From Kingdonia uniflora (lineage: Eukaryota > Streptophyta > Magnoliopsida > Ranunculales > Circaeasteraceae): a stretch of 64,000 nt of DNA. Position 1 is the first letter of the stretch; each line of letters starts with the position of its first letter. The DNA lies in the NCBI GenBank assembly GCA_014058105.1, contig JACGCM010000779.1:3472001-3536000 (forward strand), written 5' to 3'. The notes under the pieces were generated by a model that saw only the letters and a list, made by a program, of their open reading frames with translations, was not told the DNA's origin and made no database searches. This document shows, one piece after another, positions 35,640-47,811 of this stretch. The translations under genes were made by a program, and so were the position numbers.

Positions 35640-36110
35640 ATATTACATAGATTAAAGCAAGGTGATACTAACTTTTAATTACCCATCTATACATAGATTA
35701 AAGCAAAGTTAAAACTAGCATTCAATCACCCATCTATGCAGATTAAAGCAAAGATAAAACTAGCTTTCAGTTACCCATCTATATAGATTAAAGTAAAGGA
35801 AAAACTAACTTTTAATCACCCATCTATACAAATTAAAGTAAAGGTAAAACTAGCTTTCAATCACCCATCTATATAGATTAAAGCAAAGGTAATACTAGCT
35901 TTCAATCCCCCATCTATACAGATTAAAGCAAAGGTAATACTAGCTTTCAATTAGCATCTATACACAGATTAAAGTAAAGGTAATACTAGCTTTCAATCAT
36001 CCATCTATACATTTATCTGCGATAAAACAAAGGTAATACTAGTTTTCAATCAAAAATGCCTACCAGACATAAGATAAAGCATAGGTAAAACTAGCTTTCA
36101 TCTCCTAATA
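35640..36110 (+). repeat. tandem repeat, about 45 bp unit, 9-10 copies, behind pol
   Basis: The phrase ACCCATCTATA..AGATTAAAG, then CAAAGGTAATACTAGC, then TTTCAATC, recurs. Starts of ACCCATCTAT lie at 35681, 35728, 35773, 35818, 35863 and 35908, with decayed copies after that, so the period is 45-47 bp. Tandem arrays between integrase and 3' LTR are known in Ogre/Tat elements and can seed satellites. Confidence 0.9.
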
Positions 36111-36403
36111 TGCCTGCAACTACAGTTACTTCTACAGGTTACTTCTGTAGGCGACTTCTAAAGGATCTTCTCTACTGATGGGAGGTCAGCAATGCCTTCT
36201 CCTACTATAGGAGGGCGTTCAACCATAAAATATGGAGCTCAAGCAGCTACAATATTCCTGCCTTGCTCCACCAATTTAGCAGGTCGAGAACCTAACTCCA
36301 TTTCCATGGCATTCATACAGTTTCCCAAATCAATATTGTCTATACAAATACATCCTCTCCCCGAGAAACAGTCGTACAAGGTATCCCTATCAAACTCAAG
36401 TCT

Positions 36404-39400
36404 TCACACTTCTTCTACAAAATAGGCAATAACCGCCATTAGCACCTGTGAGCGCGTTGCTACAAGCATAACTGCATGGGAAAAATGATCTCTTAATCTT
36501 TGATAGCGCCCTTGTAAGTTTTCATACCGTTCATTTTGCCACTCCATGTGTCTATCTACGCGTGACATAATCTCATTATGCTCCTTCGCCTTCTCCATTG
36601 CTTTATCTGACTCTGCCTGGTTCCTCGTCCTCAATTCTGGCAGCTGAGCACGAAGTTCCTTAAGCTCCCTGTCTTTTCCTATACTTCCCCCAACAGGAAA
36701 CTTCTTTAGCAATTCATCTTTCTTCCTTAAAAACTGATCCTTACCTCTGATCACCCCATCTAACTCACGCTCTCTGCCAAGAGCTACATCCAACTTACCT
36801 TGGCTCTCCCTTAAACGTTTATTTTCTCTTTGTAGATGATCTTGAATGTGAGCAACATCTCCCTACAGCTCTCTAATTTGAGCTGATAGGTAAACTACAT
36901 TCCCTTTTATAATGGAGACCCCGACATCACCTTTTTTCTTCTTCGGCCGCTTTCCAGCTTTGACCTTCTTATTACACGAATTAACCGCAGCCAAATCTGC
37001 CATCAATTAGGACACCCCCTCATTCAATTCATCACATCGTTGTTGAACCATCTGAAAATCAATATCTTCAGTAGGTAAATCCTCACTCAACTGCTCAACA
37101 GAAATTTTAGATTTGGCTAGGTCAGCTCGAGCTCTCTTTAGCTCACTATCTTTCAAATTCAGTTCACTCTTTAATTGCCCCAGTTCACTTTTGGAACTCA
37201 CAAGATCAGCTCGAGTCTGCTCTTGCTCACTTATTTTCTTAATCATTTCGCCCATCAGACTGGCCACAAAACTCCGTAACTCTTTCTCTGTCTCTTCTAA
37301 TGACTGGATACAGTATTGAGCCATGTCCGCCTCCTTACTCTTCACCATTACAGGATCATTCTGACTTTTGAGTTTTGCTATCTCCTCCTTCGCCTTTGCA
37401 AACTTTTTTTGCCATTTTTCAATTTTGGCGTCTTTTCCCTCGGTCATCTGAATCAGGCTATCAGCAGTTTGTGTCGCTTCGACAAACTTAAAATGAACTT
37501 TGACGTGTTGATCCTCCCTATCTTCAGTTTCCTCTCTCATCCTATCAAACTCCGCCGCATACTCTTGGTTATATTGGAGCGTCTCTTATTCACTCAAGCG
37601 AGCAAACTCCAATTCGACCTACATCACAGATACAATACATTAAGTTCGATTCAACAATACTCTACAAATACATTTAATCATAATACAGGAGACTTTCAAA
37701 TTTCAAACAAATTTCTATTTTCTGACATTCTACTGTTGAGAGACTGCTTCTAAACTTAAGGTTAAAGTATGATCCCAGTTCGATGACTATAGCACCTACA
37801 TTCAATTTCAAGGTTCACATTTTCTATATTCAAACTTTCTCAACACTTTGGAATTATCTGGACCCATTTGATTACCATTGCCCCTAAAACTTCTAACACA
37901 TTTGAGATCTATTTTAATTTTTCTAAATTTATCTTTGTAGCTCTACAACAATGTAGCATGCAAGTTAAATATTTATTGCTCTTCTCTAACCTATAGCTCC
38001 ACTTGCGAAGTCAATAGGGACACTGATACATTTTTCAGCCTAGCGAGCTCAGTCTTTAATTCCTCAATTCTGAGGCGGATATCCTTAAGTTCCTACAAAC
38101 AATGTTTAAAAGCATTTCTTAGCCTATCCAAAGTTTATCCTACAAAACAATATTCCATACAATTACAGTTTTCTAAACCCCACAGAAACGCACAGCCAAA
38201 ATATCAACAACTTTACTCTACCTTTTCATTATCCTCCCCTGGTTTTCTAGCTCAGTTCTGGGAGAGACACCATTCAACCCTCCTACCACACCAGGAACAT
38301 CCTCTTCAGCCTCATCTTCTTCAACGTAAGTTCCATCCATAATAGTTGTAATCTTAGCTTTTGAATACCCCATTAAAATGAGTTAGCGCCAGAGTCTGTC
38401 GCGCTGAACGACTGCATCATCCAGGTTCTTCTGCGCCTCCTCTGTCAGCTCATTTATCGATACCTCCTGCGAAGCCTTCGCAGCAACCATCCACTTCCCC
38501 TTCAGGGCCAAATTAGACTTCAATCGAGCTACCTTCTTATCGAGCTCAACTTTCCCATTTTTGAGCTCAACTTTTCCCTCCTCGACCCGAGGCAGATCCC
38601 CTTCAACAAGCGAGTAGCCTACAATAAACCAAACACATTTCTAGCTCAAATCAAATGCAAAGTTTAGCAATACACAAAACATCATAACTTACCATTTTGC
38701 GCAACTCCAACTGTGCAGAGGTACTAATTTCTTCTGCACCTTTGCGAGCTGCAAGCCTCACCATGTCCTCCACAGGTCGCAGCTCATTTTCCTTAATAGG
38801 TAGAATCTTCACGACCTTTGCTTCAGTCTCTTGAGTATGAGGATCTACCCTCCTCTTTTTTGCATCCCCCTCGACCTCACCACTCTCCGTGGTTTCAACG
38901 GACGAGCCACGCTTCCCAGTTTTCTTCTTTAGGAATTTTAGAGCGAGCTTGCTCGACGTGGTAGCTTTCGGCACATCTACAAAATCTAAATCAGTAGCCT
39001 TCAACAAAGTCAGACGCTTCTCCCCATCAGCCCCTCTCTTCATGCTAGCTCCAGCCTCCATCAGTAGTCTCTTCGCCTGAGACTTTTGTACCTTCTCAGA
39101 CCTGCTATTAGTTTTTTTATTTATGTTAATACCGAGCTCCTTCAAAACTATCTCGAGCTCAACCCCTTCTCGAGCAATAGTATCTAACAGGGACTCCTTC
39201 TTTGTCACCTTCGACTGAGGACCTGTAACGTAATCAATACATATTGTTAAACAATAAATACTTATCAATTACAATAGTTCAATATTATACATTATTACTT
39301 ACTTTTTTTTTTATAGTTTTATACAAAAGTCCTATTGGTTCTTCATCTTCTTTCTGAAGGCAATCACCTTTCACCCATATCACATTATCATTCTGGATTC

Positions 39401-40082
39401 GACTTGCAGAATTCAGATCAAAGAAAAGCGGTCGAGACGAGCTCGAACATAAATATGCACCTCCAGTTGCAGAATATTTTTTTACATTATAATACTGCGA
39501 AATAATTTTAGGAGACATTCGCCTCTCCACCTCAATCTCTTCTCAAAACCTATTCAAACTCTCACAAACATTGATCACCTCCAATATGTTCCCATTCAAT
39601 TGGGCAGGACAAGCCCTTATAGTATTCATTATACCTTTAGCAAGATTGAAAAGGGGTAAACTCAATCCATATTCCAATTGAGACTGATAATACAGAAAAC
39701 CCTCGTTTAGGTCACCTCAGACATTTCCATAATAATACTCCAAAGAGATTAATTCTTCCACTCCCCTATCCGATTTTTCCTTTTATAAATCAGGCAACAA
39801 AAAGAAATGTTCTTCCCCTAATACTACAGTACAACCTCTAAACTGCCTACCAGCATGTTCTATAACGTTACCCCATATTCCCCCTACAAGAGTCTTGGAT
39901 TTATGGAATTCGCTAAATACACTAGAGTTCGGAGGATATGATACCAATTTACCATGGAAGTCTGGAAATTGAACAAGTACTACTTCGTTCTCCCTATCAG
40001 ACTCTACATTTACATATTCTACATTATCAGACTCAACAGTACGACCAGAGGTCGACGTCTCCATATTAATTGAAGTATCCAT
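36404..40082 (-). pseudogene. multi-exon antisense gene of the Tat element (coiled-coil, gypsy-type transposon domain)
   Basis: It runs opposite to gag-pol. Exon 1 (start ATG 40082, MDTSINMETSTSG; possible in-frame extension to 40205) to 39303 holds FPDFHGKLVSYPPNSSVFSE and LEYGLSLPLFNLAKGIMNTI...CPAQLN. Intron 39302-39223 has GTAAGT...TTACAG. Exon 2 (39222-38693) is basic with KKTGKRGS and DAKKRRVD. Intron 38692-38619 has GTAAGT...TGTAG. Exon 3 (38618 to about 38221) has acidic DGTYVEEDEAEED. A short exon lies near 38095-37985. The last exon (about 37622-36404) is a 400-residue Lys/Glu coiled coil ending TGA. Each long exon has only a few stops, all reachable by C-to-T. The exon 1 domain resembles the putative gypsy-type transposon domain (PF04195-like) and matches the gene in element C. 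Function unknown; about 1000 residues. Confidence 0.72.
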
Positions 40083-41049
40083 CTCAATTACAAATCTAAG
40101 GATGAGATTTGATTCTACACAAATATTCCTCATGCTCGACCTGCATACTGGTCCAGGTATTCTATCATTATCTTTTACACATCCATGTATACATTTATTA
40201 TGCATCCATCATACATATACGCATATCATATCATATCTCATTTTTTTTACACATATATCAAACAAATTTTTATAGGTTACTATAAATAACAATTTTTCAA
40301 ATTTTGAAACCACAAAAAACTTTCAAACCCACATTCGCAAAATCAAAAATCATTTGCTAACCTTCAACGTCTGAATACGAATCTGAAGCAACGCCAAATC
40401 TTTCCTTCACAACGCTGCTATACAACCACTGTCATGACTCTGCCTCTGCAAATTTTTCTCGCCTTGCTCTTTGATCACTCTCGTCTGATCTCTCATGTGA
40501 ATCTTTGTTATTTTTTCTCTTCTCTCCCACTGTTCCTCAGTTTTTCAGAAGATGATAAACGTTTGAATGAAGACGATGACGTATTATTTATAGTTTTTCT
40601 CACTAACTGTTGGCATTTATTGGTCTTTGCTCGAGCCTCCCTCAATTTTGGAACTGAGGCGTCCCTTTCACAATTAATGTCCGATGTTTTATACCTTTTC
40701 AGTGAAAATACCTTCCCATCATTGCCCCCAGTCTTATATTTTAATATATTCTCATCTCTCTTAACCAAATCTCCGTCTGACCTCCCCACACTCATGATGA
40801 CTCAACGCTCACACATAGTCTAACTTTCCCTGTAATTACTCAAGAGGTAAAAATCAAAGCTACCTGCTTTTTCTATTTCCTGCTTTTGTTACTTATTGAA
40901 CTGCTGACGACACTTCCAATGCTATCACATTTCAAATTCAATTTTTTTTATTCACAATAGTCACAAACAACATTTGCAACAAAGAAGGACAAATTCAAAA
41001 CATCATTCTAACTATATTTAAATTACAGTTATTTGACCTCATTCAATTA

Positions 41050-41396
41050 ATTCCCTCACATGAAATTATACATGAAACATCTCAGATGCTCTAAGGAGCC
41101 ACACCTAGTCAGTTTTCCCCTAGGAATCCTCATATCTTCCTCAGCAATTTGCCTCACGACGTCTTTTTGAGTTGCAGGCTCTAGAATCACTTCACAAAAA
41201 ATCTTCGAGTAAAAATGATGCCCCCTATCTCAAGTTCCCTTGCCCTCAAATCTAATCCTTCGAACTGCAATTTAGATTCAGGCAAGTTAAAATCATAATC
41301 TAGCAAACCAAAGATTCTTTCTTGTACTTCTGTAATCTTTATCGCCAATCGTCCCCTAGCAGCATGACGAACTCTCTCAGAACGAGTCCTCACCAT
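41050..41396 (-). pseudogene. small antisense ORF in copy A, function unknown
   Basis: MVRTRSERVRHAARGRLAIK opens at 41396. After FEGLDLRARELEIGG a one-base shift is needed to continue as HHFYSKIFCEVILEPATQKD and VVRQIAEEDMRIPRGKLTRC. It lies upstream of the antisense gene in the same orientation, so it may be an upstream exon, a leader peptide or a separate gene. No family recognised. Confidence 0.4.
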
Positions 41397-41476
41397 GGTC
41401 TCTTTATTCCTCCTCTTTCAATCACGTTCCCCTCATATTTCTATACTTTTCAAAATCACTTCAAATCCTCCAAATT

Positions 41477-41478
<2 letters not shown>

Positions 41479-41508
<30 letters not shown>
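41479..41508. repeat. (AT)15 microsatellite
   Basis: Fifteen AT units. The open frame through it on the plus strand (YIYIYIYI) is not a gene. Confidence 0.95.
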
Positions 41509-41510
<2 letters not shown>

Positions 41511-41989
41511 ATAACTGGAAACCCTAAAGATCATGATAGAAAGTTATTTAAACTTATTTGTCAATATCGACCTCTTTGAATTCGTCTTATCTCATTTTGA
41601 CCTATTCTTTACAATCTCTCCACCTATACAACATTACAACTCCATAAGCTCGAAAGTTTCAAATTTTGCATATTTTATATCTAGAAATATATTCTCCCCT
41701 CATGACTCTATCACTTGATCAGTTGAATACATATTTTCGCACATCTGAATACTTATACAAACATATTTTTCACAGGTATTAACATATATTTTACACAGTT
41801 TGACTAACTATAACTCTATTTTTTTAGTTCGACTTCTAATATTGCATTTCGTCTTCTAAACATAATAACTAAATTTCTTCTAGTTCTATTTCAGTCAGAA
41901 GAGCTAATTCTATCTATCAACATAGAGTTTAAACAAAACTTTTTAATTAGCTCGAATTTTAATTACAGATAATTTCTATATAATAAATG

Positions 41990-42110
41990 TTTTAGGTACT
42001 TTACAGATAACAAGTCTTTAAGGTACATTACAGATAACAAGTCCTTCAGATACTTTACAGTTAACAAGTCTTTCAGGTATTTTACAAATAACATCTCTTT
42101 TAGTGATGTT
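41990..42110 (-). repeat. minisatellite, 27 bp unit, in an antisense open frame
   Basis: AGGTACTTTACAGATAACAAGTCTTT-like units repeat about four times. They keep the frame of an open stretch on the minus strand (42229-41963), where they encode VKYLKDLLS-type repeats. A 27-bp period divides by three, so copy number can change without a shift. Whether the frame is translated is unknown. Confidence 0.75.
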
Positions 42111-42525
42111 TCACTCCGAGAATCTTCAGAAGTAAAGTTAGAAATGGAAATCACTGAAGATCCTTCTTCTTTCACACCATTTACTTCCACAAGAAACTGA
42201 GGAAGCAAAGGTATCAGTGCTTGAACCAACCCTTTAAATAGAAGGCCTTTTTAGCGCCAATAAACAATGATTGTACAGGGGAAAAACCTTCAATACCTGT
42301 CATCCTACACCACCACTATCGTCTCCTCCTCCATAACCCCCACCAACTAATAGTTGATGGTGGCGAAAATGAGTTCTACCTTATAATCCAGTTCTTTTTA
42401 GGATATCGGGGATACTGCCTCACAAACATACCGGCCCCCGTATCTGTCTCCTCGGCCTTGTCCTCCGTAAGGATTTAAAGATACCTCCAAAGTTGATCGC
42501 CTGTCTAGATAACGTAATAAAATTT

Positions 42526-42714
42526 CTACATACAGTAATAGTCTTCCTCAACTTCAGCCGCTTCATCTTCCGACATACTATAATACATCGGTGGTACAGG
42601 AATTGGGGTGGGCATCTCTTCATATTGATCCAGGAAGTAACTCAACTTTAACCTCTGCAATTCGACAAAGACTCTCTCTTTATACACTATTCGCCTAGTA
42701 TTCACCATTATCAC
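42526..42714 (-). CDS. short antisense ORF near the 3' LTR, hypothetical
   Basis: MVNTRRIVYKERVFVELQRL then an acidic end with MSEDEAAEVEEDYYC. The start resembles that of the ORF at 41396 (MV.TR), which may be chance. No domain recognised. Confidence 0.25.
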   Translation of the reverse strand: MIMVNTRRIVYKERVFVELQRLKLSYFLDQYEEMPTPIPVPPMYYSMSEDEAAEVEEDYYCM

Positions 42715-43028
42715 TCAGGAATTATAGAGAATGTTACAACACAGTATACATTGTCAGACTCTAGTATATGTACTATTTATATCAAACTCAAATTTAATGT
42801 GCAGGTACGCTTCCAAAGCAGTCATCATTCAAAGCAGAACCACTCTCGGAACCCCAAGCGTTAAATATATTAATCATTTCCATCGTCATAAATGTCAGAT
42901 ACATCCCTCCATAAAAAATATACATTACAAAACTAGTCAAATCACCATTAATACATCATTTCTTTTTAACTTCTAATACCACCAATCCATAGGTTCTTGC
43001 TCAACCAAAGCTACTCATGCCTTCAGTT

Positions 43029-43041
43029 ACGAGGGGGCAAT
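43029..43041 (+). other. polypurine tract of copy A
   Basis: ACGAGGGGGCAAT directly precedes the 3' LTR start. The same GAGGGGGC pattern sits at the corresponding site of element C. Confidence 0.75.
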
Positions 43042-43621
43042 TATAGGGACCTATCCCTCGACCTAACTCAAATTTGAACTACCTCCATATCAAACTCACG
43101 TATTTTACACGTGACATAAATAGTTAGCATTGCCACCTAGACTACAAACTGATAAAAAATATTGATCGAGCTCAATAGAAGAATATAAATAAGTCAAAGA
43201 TACCTGTCTCCCACAAACTAAATAGTTACACAATCAACCACCACTTACCTCATTATCTAGAGAACGTGCTTCAATACAATAACGAGCTGTAGGTAAAGTC
43301 TATATAAAGAAAAAGTTCCAGAAGAGACAGGGACCACTTTAACACAGGAAAATCTAGATTTTAAACACTATAAAACTTCTTATTTACAAGATCAAGTATT
43401 TAGAGTTCTCGAGATCACTTATAATAAGATATCAGCCTCAAGCAATAAAAGTTGTTGTTACTAAAACCCTCAACTCGAGGTCATGGTTTTTTACCTATTC
43501 AAAGGTTTTTCATGCTAAATTACCTGTATCATTTATTGCTTTATATTAGTTTTTGTCACAGGTACATTTGGTGTTAGAGCTAATTTCGAGCCATTTCGAG
43601 CTACGAAATTAGGCCATTAAA
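43042..43621 (+). repeat. 3' LTR of copy A
   Basis: TATAGGGACCTATCCCTCGA aligns with TGTAGGGTTCCTATCCCTCG, the LTR start of copy B, so its TG has decayed to TA. TATA box TATATAAAGA at 43301. The block AAAGTTCCAGAAGAGACAGG is shared with copy B. It ends AGGCCATTAAA against GGTCATTACA in copy B. Length about 580 bp versus 621 bp. Confidence 0.85.
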
Positions 43622-45099
43622 GTAAATAACATAAACTGGTATGATGAATTTTAAATTCCATAGTTAACAGAACAAAGTTGTTTACTAATGTTAATGATAT
43701 GATGATAAAAAATGGTGCATCAATCTTAACTAAAATTTATAAATAACTTTTCAAAGATATAGGGTTTTATTAGCTATTCATTGGCAGGCTGGTAATGGGG
43801 ATACTTCGAGAGGGACTAATCCTAATAATCACTATTGTTGAGTTTGGCCAGAAGACATTGATTACCCTAGGACAATTTATGAATGCCACAGTTTCTCAGA
43901 CCTTACTACTGAAAAGGAAGGATGCCTTAGCTGCCTCAGACCTTCCTAGTCAATCTGTGTTCAGAAATTCCATGATACTTCCTTCTCTGAATCCTATCTT
44001 AACTCGGTTGTTCTATGGAAACGAACTCGAATTTATGTAATTTTGAAATTTTCTTGATACAATCATGCTTGCAATAGCATGTTTTTACTCTAAACAATGA
44101 ACTTTTATTAGATAATAGCCACATTAGATATTGTTGATAATAAGTACAATATTAACAATCACCACCACAACACCTCCAATCATCATAAAAAAACCCAAAA
44201 CGCTAACCCTAGAATAAATTAGATTGAAATACACGATCAAATCTACAATTAAGACGATAAAAGCATACATAATTAGAAATCAAACCTGGAGAAGAGATGT
44301 TTTGGCAAGATGAGGGAGGTTAAATTTTGAATTAGGGTTTTATTTTAAGGGAGATGGGATTCAGATGGAAGAGGGATACAAAACTATACTAATATCCTTT
44401 GAGTTTCAGGTGTAGATAAAAATACCCATGATAAATTTATTATACCATGATAAATATCAAGAGATTTTTTTTGTTTGGTACTTTGGATGAAATTATCAGT
44501 AGTTCACCAATGCTAAGTTTTATGGCAAAAAATGGTTAATGTATCAAATTTTATAAATTTATCACCAAAATATCACGATAATTTTATGGTATTAAGAGAT
44601 TATTGGTTTTAACTTTTAACATTCTCAAAACCCAGAGAAGTATGGGATTTATTTTATTATAAAAGAGTCAACTCCGGTAGAATTAGTCGAGGAATAGGTA
44701 ATCCTATTAAAAGTGTTTAACCCTCAAGTCATGGGGGCAATATTCCTTTTAGTGCAGAGGCCGACTTTGACCATGCTACTTAAGATTCTGATCATGGTTC
44801 CCATTAAGGATCAATTAATTAGGGAAATCAACGTGGTTGAATAGGGATATCACAAAGATTTGGCAAAGGCTCATCTCGTGGGAGTTATGATACAGGTTTC
44901 CGTTCATCGCGCTTTGATAGTATGAGCATGGGCACTTCCTACTGAAAGGTTTTGGCTTGACTCATTTCATATATGTGGAGTCTTGTGGTTATCTCAGTCA
45001 AAGACGGTGACAGAATAAAGACTGCTAGACAAGTCATCTACAACCAACGACCGAGAAGGTAAGTTGGGAAGTAGAACTTGATAAGAAAAATCTAAATTG
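43622..45099. other. no recognisable gene
   Basis: One open frame (43795-44040) encodes a Leu/Ser-rich peptide without a domain I know. AT-rich sequence around 44400-44640 repeats CCATGATAAA and ATATC.CGATAA words that recur near 46370-46430, so decayed repeat ends may be present. Confidence 0.4.
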
Positions 45100-45640
45100 T
45101 TTTAACTGCCTTTGTTTTTAAACTTATTTTTCTTTCTCATTTGAAGAAATTTTATGTTCGTTCGAACGACTTCTGGGAAAAGACAAGTTTTAAAACAAAT
45201 TTCAAATTGCCTCTGTTCGAAAGCTTATTTGGTTATCTCGTTCGAATGACTTTGGATCTTATTCGAACAAGTCTCGAAAAAAGAAACAAAAAAACTATTT
45301 TTAGTATTTAAGCAAACCTTATTGTAAGATCAATGAGTATTGTTGCAAGAACGAAGGAGACAGAGAGTGAAGCTTGGATTAGAAGAGAAATAATCACGAG
45401 ATGAGGCTATCGAGTCTGTAAGTGAATTTTAAATTTGTAACTCTTTTGATTAGTAAACTTTTGATTGTCGATTTCATCGACAATGACTTGTGGTTTTTCT
45501 CCCGAGTAAGGTGTTTCCATATTGTTAAAAATTGTTCGTGTCTTTTATTTCCTTGTCATAATTATTGATTGATTATATTTATTCCTAGATCATTAATTGA
45601 TAGGAATTGTTCTGATCTAATTTCACAAAATACATTAAAT
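45100..45640 (+). repeat. copia-type LTR fragment
   Basis: A cluster of TCGTTCGAACGAC and variants (45156-45275) is followed by TTAGTATTTAAGC, AAGGAGACAGAGAGTG and GTGGTTTTTCTCCCGAG then GTGTTTCCATATTG, the R-U5 wording of copia LTRs. The end near TTTCACA (45629) is a guess. No internal domain or partner LTR was found, so it is solo or truncated. Confidence 0.5.
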
Positions 45641-47811
45641 GCGAGCATATAGAATTTTAGTTACTACCTACATTCGTCCCCCTTTGATGCTCAACAAATC
45701 AGCTCGTTTAGAGGTTTCGCTGGTAACGAACATCCGTATGTTAACCTATCCTCCGGGTATGGATATGTTTCTAAAGAATTCTCTCAATCTTCGATAGTAA
45801 ATTACACATAAAGAAAATTGGCTGGAGTAATCGTTGTAAGTGGTTGCCCTCCCCTGGGTATTATGACATACTTGCTACAATAAGAGTACGAGAACCACAT
45901 AAAAAATTTAGATCTCTATTTTAAGCATTTGACGTGGGAGGAGTATTTCGGGAATGTTTCTAACGTCAATTAATATTAAAAATAAATAAATTTGAGGAGC
46001 TGCGCCACTCATATATGTATTAGTTTATCGATAACTTTATTAGACAATTCTTAGATTTCAAGTTTAAATTTGTAATTGAATTTCTCATACCAAGTTGTAA
46101 TAAATAATTGTTATCTCAATAAATAATGATTATCTCATATTTATTCATATTTTATTTTAATTATTATTTTCCAAGCTCACATATTTTTTGAGATTCCTAC
46201 ACTTTTTCTTATAAATTTTTCTAAGTAGTTTCTTATATTTCCCTCACATGATCCACTCATTTTAAACAACATTATAATTTATCTTATTAAACATCAAAAT
46301 ACCAAAAATATCATCAATAAATATAGATTATTTGGTATAAACCTGTTTTTTCCTTTAAGGAATAAAATATTGAGTGACAAAAATATCGTGATAAAATCAA
46401 AATTCCATGATAAAATCGTAATGGCGAGGGGTCGATAAATACACTTGGTTCGGTATTTTGATCTATGGTTCCAGGTTTAACAAGGTATTTTGGATGAGTA
46501 ATAATATGGATCCAATTCTAGCCTTTAAGAATTGAAATTTGACATATGTGAAAAGCTATTTTAAAGTAGAATTTTGTATTTGACAAGGGGTATATTAGAT
46601 AGACGAAAATATTCAATGACCTACAACACATCCTCATATTAAGATCAATGGCCAAGATGTATTCACATACTATGGATTTTTCTTTAGAACTTATAATACA
46701 ACCTCGCATAAGAGCTCCACCTTAGGAACTTGTAATAGTAGTTCCTCGCCTTCTTGTAAGCCACAACTATGAACATATAATACCTTTGTTCATTGTAGAA
46801 ATCAATAAAACAATTTCCTCATGACGATCTACTTAAAATTGATTTCATTGCTATTGATTTCATCGCTATTATTTGTTTATTTTGTTTGGAGATTTTTAAT
46901 CATAGAAGAGAAGATAAAGAAGCTAAGTCACTAAAGGATGTGACGATCTACTTGAAAATTATTATTTTTGTACTCTAGCTTTTTTTACTTAAAAGATGGG
47001 GTGAGCTAATTAACTAAAAAAAAACTTAGTGTGGTGAGCTAAGACTTGGGGGAGCTAATTAAACTTGGGTGTATTTAAAAAAAAATTGGTTTGACGAAAG
47101 TGATAAATTTCATATCTACCCCCGAAGTTATCAATTAATTACGATTGAGTTGCCTATTTTGAATATTTTTAGTATAGACAAAATGGGGGTATTTAAGTAT
47201 TAAAAAAATTACGGGAATAAACTAAATAACCCTCAAGATCTAATGGCTATTACGATTCTCTACCTTTATGGTTATAACATGATCCCTCAATTTTCCTAAA
47301 CATGTGTAGGGTATTGTGATTAACAGACGAGATTGATTATCTATGAATGGGTATTCCTTTAGTAGTATATATAAGGACTTTGATGTTAATTCCGATTATT
47401 TAACAATGGCATGTTTTTCACGTTTTAGATTATTACTAACTCATACTATAGAACATGTTTACCCATCATTTCAAAACAATGTTATGATCTTCCCAGAAAG
47501 CGAAAACACATACTTTATGTGCAAATATAGCAATGTTGCAGATTGAGTTGTGGAGCATGCAAAACTAACAAGTACATTGCAGGAACACAAAGCAGATTAA
47601 AGCCTTTAGCATTGTCCAGGGTTACTGAAATATTTCAGATTTGGTACCTCAATTTTATTAGACTCAATGGGTTAAGATTATCAATAGTATACTTTATTAT
47701 ATTTTAGAAAATAATCTACAGACAACAGAGTTTGGAAATTATCTTCACCAATCATCCCAGGAAAGTAAGGATTTCTTAGGTGAACATGAAGCTGGAATAC
47801 TAAGGATTATA
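45641..47811. other. AT-rich, no gene; possible edge of another Tat element
   Basis: At 45673-45690 ACATTCGTCCCCCTTTG is the reverse complement of a polypurine tract followed by TGTAGG. The next bases (CTCAACAAATCAGCTCG) resemble those after the LTR of element C (CTCAACAAAGATTTGTCG). This may be the 3' end of a minus-strand Tat relative. The remainder, including short frames at 46518-46709 and 47343-47546, holds nothing I recognise. Confidence 0.35.

Larger units (their letters stand above)
30735..43621 (+). mobile_element. Tat/Retand-type Ty3/gypsy element, copy A, 5' end missing
   Basis: It starts in the middle of gag (compare copy B, where the same sentence LPEDSI...FDQLQKQF is at about 61430), so about 1.5 kb including the 5' LTR is lost. 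It then has gag end, protease, RT, RNase H, integrase, a tandem repeat, a multi-exon gene on the opposite strand, small further antisense ORFs, PPT and 3' LTR. The long stretch (7.5 kb) between integrase and 3' LTR with an antisense gene is the arrangement reported for Retand-like members of the Tat clade. All sense frames are broken. Confidence 0.88.

Noticed and set aside
41322..41579. Plus-strand frame with a Tyr-Ile repeat
   Set aside because: The repeat is the (AT)15 microsatellite and the frame is the shadow of the antisense ORF at 41396.
43795..44040. 81-codon open frame
   Set aside because: No recognisable domain, no neighbouring exons, no conservation evidence; treated as chance.
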